This document shows, piece by piece, positions 4,983 through 7,726 of a DNA stretch of 7,726 nt. Within the stretch, counting starts at the first letter, position 1. Every line of letters starts with the position of its first letter. This DNA is from Methylobacterium sp. (GTDB lineage: Bacteria; Pseudomonadota; Alphaproteobacteria; Rhizobiales; Beijerinckiaceae), in assembly GCA_021154065.1 (NCBI GenBank), contig JAJKJG010000100.1, forward strand, positions 1 to 7,726, written 5' to 3'. A program made the position numbers and the translations under genes. Under the pieces are notes generated by a model. It worked only from the letters and a program-made list of their open reading frames with translations, had not been told where the DNA came from and made no database searches.

Positions 4983-5801
4983 CTAGTAGCTCAACGTGGT
5001 TGCGTAGAAGGTCGCCAGCCTCTCGACCTCGCGGTCGCTCAGCTTTTCGGCCACGCTCCGCATCCGCGTATAGATGTCGTTCCGCCGGCCGCCGTCCCTG
5101 AACGCGCGCAGCTGCCGGGCGAGATACTCCTTGTTCTGGTGCGACAGGGTCGGCGTCTCGATCGGACCGCCGGCGTTGAAGCCGTGGCACGAGTTGCAGG
5201 CGGGCAGCTTGCGCGCCGGGTCGCCGCGCTCGACGAGGCGGTTGATGTCGGGGTCCGGGACTTCCGCCGTGGTCGGGTCGAGGGAGAGCCGGTTCGCGGC
5301 CGCGAAATGGGCGGCCACGTCGACGATCTGCTGCTCCTCGAGAGCCTGCGCGATCGGGGCCATGACCTCGTGGGCGCGCTTGCCGCTCTTGTAGTCGTGG
5401 AGCTGCTTGTAGATCGCCGCGGCGGACTGGCCGGCGAGGTTCGGGTTCTGCGGATCGGCGGCGATGCCGCGCTCGCCGTGGCAGCCGACGCAAGCCTGGG
5501 CGACGGCGGCGCCGAGCTCGGTCCGGCGCGACAGGTTGCCCAAGAGGCGCGTGCTCCAGGCGACCTCGGTCGCGGGCTCCGCCCGGGCGCTGCTCGTCGG
5601 CTGCGGCGCAGCCGGCGAGCCCGCCGCGATCCCGACCGCCCGGCAGATCGCCGTGAAGGCGTCGATCCCCGCCGCCCGGCCCTGCACGACCGGAAGGATC
5701 AGGAAGCCGAACACGACCGAGAAGGCGAGCACCGAGATGATCGCGACGCTCGCCCAGAGGCGCCAGGGTTTGTCGAGAGCGTCGGGCTCGGCCGGCGTCA
5801 T
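4983..5801 (-). CDS. Membrane-anchored diheme cytochrome c of the ba3 oxidase operon
   Basis: A 272-residue c-type cytochrome with two heme sites, CVGCH at 104-108 and CNSCH at 202-206. Candidate axial methionines are Met147 (EVMAPI) and Met247 (YTRMRS). The tandem layout resembles cytochrome c4/c553. One membrane segment at about residues 16-39 follows a short cytoplasmic N-terminus, so the heme domains face the periplasm on a tether; a proline- and alanine-rich linker covers about 60-80. The gene starts 4 bases after the stop of oxidase subunit I, which makes a role as the electron donor to that oxidase, or as an added subunit, very plausible. A lone Cys53 lies just past the membrane segment in AICRAVG and is not part of a heme motif. 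The gene ends convergent to the DUF1194 gene, separated by 124 bases. Confidence 0.9.
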   Translation of the reverse strand: MTPAEPDALDKPWRLWASVAIISVLAFSVVFGFLILPVVQGRAAGIDAFTAICRAVGIAAGSPAAPQPTSSARAEPATEVAWSTRLLGNLSRRTELGAAVAQACVGCHGERGIAADPQNPNLAGQSAAAIYKQLHDYKSGKRAHEVMAPIAQALEEQQIVDVAAHFAAANRLSLDPTTAEVPDPDINRLVERGDPARKLPACNSCHGFNAGGPIETPTLSHQNKEYLARQLRAFRDGGRRNDIYTRMRSVAEKLSDREVERLATFYATTLSY

Positions 5802-5805
5802 CGGC

Positions 5806-7437
5806 TCACCCCGTCCCGTCGACGCGATGCACGATCGCCTGCGGCGGCTTCAAGATGAAGAACTGCGCGATCGGATAGCCATAGGCCGCAAGCATCAGCA
5901 CGAGCACCAGCACGTTCCAGAGCGAAAAGCCGTTGAGGCTCGCGGGAACGCGCAGCGGCGGGTGCACCGCGACGGCGTACAGCGGCTCGAGCCCGGCGGC
6001 GACGACCGCCCGCGCGCGGTGGAATTCGAGCAGGTTCCAGACGAAGAGAACGGCGCTCGCCAGCAGGATGAGACCGCCGACGAACGAGACGATCACCCAG
6101 GGGCCCCAAGCGGCGATGATCGGGTCGGCGTAGTTGAACGTCGCGACGCGGCGCCACTGACCCTGCAGGCCGAGATAGTGCCAGGGCAGGGTCATGACCA
6201 TCATGCCGGCGAACCACAGCCAGAGCTGGAGGCGCTGGTTGCGCAGCGAGACCGGCGTGCGCCCGGTCAGCACCGGCCAGATCGCGTAGGCGATGGCGAA
6301 GTACATGATCACCACGGTGCCGCCGAAGATCAGGTGGAAATGCGCCGTCACCCACGAGGTGTTGTGGACCATGGCGTTCATGCCGTAGCTCATGTTGATG
6401 AGCCCGCCGCCGCCGCCGAACCAGAGCATGAAGAAGGCAAGCCCCGTGGCGAGCACCATCGGCCGCTCCCAAGGCAGGGCCCAGATCCAGCCGAAGAGGC
6501 CGCGCCCGCCTCTTAAGCGCCCCGCGATCTCCATCGAGGCGGTGATCGTGAACACCGTCAGGAGCGTCGGCGCCGCGACGAGCGCCGTGAAGCTCATCTG
6601 CAGGAACTTGAAGGCGTTCGACTGCTGCGGGTCCATCAAGAGGTGATGGATGCCGACCGGCAGCGAGTAGATCAGGAACAGGATGAAGGTGAGCCGGCCC
6701 ATGGTGTCCGAGTAGAGCCGCCCGCCCGCCGCCTGCGGCGCCATGGTGTAGAAGGCGATGTAGGCCGGGATCAGCCAGAAATAGACGATCGCGTGCAGCG
6801 TCCAGGAGAACAGCGTGCGCGAGAGGCCGACGTCGATTGCGCCATTGTAGCCGAGCGAGGCGGGAATGATCTGGAACACGAGCTCCGCCGCGACGCCGAC
6901 CGTGGTCCACAGCCACATGACGGCGTTCGCGACCGTCGCAAACATCGCGAGCGGCACCGGCGCGCCCGGGTTCTCCCGTTTCCACTGCGCCATCGCGAGC
7001 ATCATCACGAGGCACCAGATCCACGAGCCCGCGACGACGAGAACGAGGCCGATGTAGAAGAACGGGCTTGCGACGAGCGGCGGGTAGAAGGTGAAGAGGA
7101 CGGTGGCGCGGCCGGCGAACACGGTGAGCGCCGCCATCGCCGACCCGACGACGCCGAGCCCGAAGCCGAGCCAGGCCCAGCTCTTATGCGGCAGCGGGCG
7201 CGCGAGCGCCGTCTCCGCGACGTAGTAGCCAAAGCCCATGACGACGAAGGTCGGCAGCACATAGGCCATCGCGACGCCGTGCGCGGTCACCGAGGTGAAG
7301 TAGGTCTCGGCGGTGAGGAACGGCGCCGGCAGGGGGCTTCGCGCCCACATCTGCCAGACGCCGAGCACCGCCGCGACCGCGAAGGCCGCGAAGGCGAACC
7401 ACATATGCGCGAGGGTGAGGCGCCTAGCGTACGTCAC
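5806..7437 (-). CDS. cbaA: ba3-type cytochrome c oxidase subunit I
   Basis: Catalytic subunit of a B-family heme-copper oxidase, 543 residues, reducing O2 to water and pumping protons across the inner membrane. Alignment by eye to the Thermus thermophilus ba3 enzyme gives the full ligand set: His53 and His368 for the low-spin heme, His366 for the high-spin heme, and His215, His264 and His265 for CuB. Tyr219, four residues after His215, is the cross-linked tyrosine. K-channel positions Tyr226, Tyr230, Thr291, Thr294 and Thr297 are kept, as is the RGGRGLFGW stretch at 309-317. The CuB motif reads HAIVY where Thermus has HPIVY. About 12-13 membrane segments are expected. The GTG start at 7437 has GGGAGGG 6 bases upstream and overlaps the end of subunit II by 14 bases, which implies coupled translation. 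Confidence 0.95.
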   Translation of the reverse strand: MTYARRLTLAHMWFAFAAFAVAAVLGVWQMWARSPLPAPFLTAETYFTSVTAHGVAMAYVLPTFVVMGFGYYVAETALARPLPHKSWAWLGFGLGVVGSAMAALTVFAGRATVLFTFYPPLVASPFFYIGLVLVVAGSWIWCLVMMLAMAQWKRENPGAPVPLAMFATVANAVMWLWTTVGVAAELVFQIIPASLGYNGAIDVGLSRTLFSWTLHAIVYFWLIPAYIAFYTMAPQAAGGRLYSDTMGRLTFILFLIYSLPVGIHHLLMDPQQSNAFKFLQMSFTALVAAPTLLTVFTITASMEIAGRLRGGRGLFGWIWALPWERPMVLATGLAFFMLWFGGGGGLINMSYGMNAMVHNTSWVTAHFHLIFGGTVVIMYFAIAYAIWPVLTGRTPVSLRNQRLQLWLWFAGMMVMTLPWHYLGLQGQWRRVATFNYADPIIAAWGPWVIVSFVGGLILLASAVLFVWNLLEFHRARAVVAAGLEPLYAVAVHPPLRVPASLNGFSLWNVLVLVLMLAAYGYPIAQFFILKPPQAIVHRVDGTG

Positions 7438-7726
7438 AGGTCGCCCTCCCGTCGGCGCCGGGCTTGAACTCGGCTTCGGGCACGACCTTCACGGTCGCCC
7501 ACATCTGGCTGTGCCCGAGGCCGCAATATTCGTGGCAGGGCATCAAGAGGTCGCCGGTCCGGGTGAAGACCGTGTGCACCTGGCTGACGTAGCCCGGGAT
7601 GATCATCGTGTTGACGTTCGTGCCGGTGACCAGGATGCCGTGGATCACGTCGGGGGTGGCAAAGCGCAGGGTCACCGGGCGGTTTGCCGGAACGAGCAGG
7701 CATTGCGGCTGGAACGCGAACTGCGT
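7424..7726 (-). CDS. cbaB: ba3-type cytochrome c oxidase subunit II (partial, N-terminus beyond right edge)
   Basis: The last 100 residues of the CuA-bearing subunit, which receives electrons from cytochrome c in the periplasm and passes them to subunit I. The frame is open to the right edge. The CuA ligands are complete: His29 of the fragment (in DVIHG), then Cys64, Cys68, His72 and Met75 in CHEYCGLGHSQM. The 35-residue His-to-Cys distance equals that of Thermus ba3 subunit II. About 70 or more residues, including the expected membrane anchor, lie outside the window. A GTG inside the domain (7675) would give a shorter product that still has the ligands but loses the first strands of the fold, so the gene is taken to continue past the edge. 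The stop codon lies inside the start of subunit I. Confidence 0.95.
   Translation of the reverse strand, partial: TQFAFQPQCLLVPANRPVTLRFATPDVIHGILVTGTNVNTMIIPGYVSQVHTVFTRTGDLLMPCHEYCGLGHSQMWATVKVVPEAEFKPGADGRATCDVR
7444..7450 (-). promoter_or_regulatory. Ribosome binding site of ba3 oxidase subunit I
   Basis: GGGAGGG on the minus strand, 6 bases before the GTG at 7437 and inside the subunit II coding sequence. It decides the start of subunit I in favour of this GTG over the in-frame ATG 11 codons later. Confidence 0.7.

Noticed and set aside
4976..4986. CTAGG-C-CCTAG palindrome at the end of the cytochrome gene
   Set aside because: Only 5 bases per arm with a 1-base centre; cannot form a stable hairpin and includes the stop codon, so it is not called a terminator.
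4889..5101. Plus-strand 70-codon open frame containing EQGI
   Set aside because: It begins in the tRNA-like scar and runs antisense into the cytochrome gene; better explained as read-through of an intergenic repeat than as a protein.
5464..6516. Long plus-strand open frame of 350 codons opposite the oxidase genes
   Set aside because: Spans two clear minus-strand genes and has no recognisable domain; biased Arg/His/Glu composition marks it as a shadow.
6643..7467. Plus-strand open frame of 274 codons opposite subunit I
   Set aside because: Entirely antisense to well-conserved oxidase sequence, with charged low-complexity translation.

Overview
The window is GC-rich DNA with tightly packed genes, frequent 4-base start/stop overlaps and several GTG starts. 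The gene families (a TRAP transporter with a twin-arginine binding protein, a DUF1194 von Willebrand protein, a lone receiver-domain protein, a ba3-type oxidase operon with its own diheme cytochrome c) and a promoter-like match to the alphaproteobacterial EcfG consensus suggest an alphaproteobacterium, probably of the Hyphomicrobiales (Rhizobiales). This is an inference; no rRNA or marker gene is present.

Layout from left to right. (1) Positions 1-2703, minus strand: a three-gene TRAP transporter operon read right to left as dctP (binding protein), dctQ (small permease) and dctM (large permease, cut off by the left edge). Each gene overlaps the next by 4 bases. (2) Positions 2704-2946: a 243-base divergent intergenic region holding a perfect 8+8 inverted repeat, a GGAAC-N16-CGTT element pointing towards dctP, and a small hairpin near the opposite gene. 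(3) Positions 2947-3543, plus strand: a short formyltransferase-fold protein whose active site looks more like the 10-formyltetrahydrofolate hydrolase domain than like a normal formyltransferase. (4) Positions 3554-3922, minus strand: a single-domain response regulator. (5) Positions 4052-4858, plus strand: an exported DUF1194 protein with a metal-binding MIDAS site. (6) Positions 4859-4982: a convergent gap with a tRNA-like remnant and a repeated AACAGGGA motif. (7) Positions 4983-7726, minus strand: a ba3-type (B-family) heme-copper oxidase operon in the order subunit II (cut off by the right edge), subunit I, membrane-anchored diheme cytochrome c.

Functionally there are two clear modules: uptake of an unidentified, probably organic-acid-like solute by the TRAP system, and a terminal oxidase with a co-encoded, membrane-tethered electron-donor candidate. 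The formyl-group enzyme, receiver protein and VWA protein between them have no demonstrated link to either module. I see no convincing new multi-gene system. The items most worth a second look are the altered catalytic motif of the formyltransferase-like protein, the control elements upstream of dctP, the oxidase-cytochrome pairing and the tRNA-like scar.
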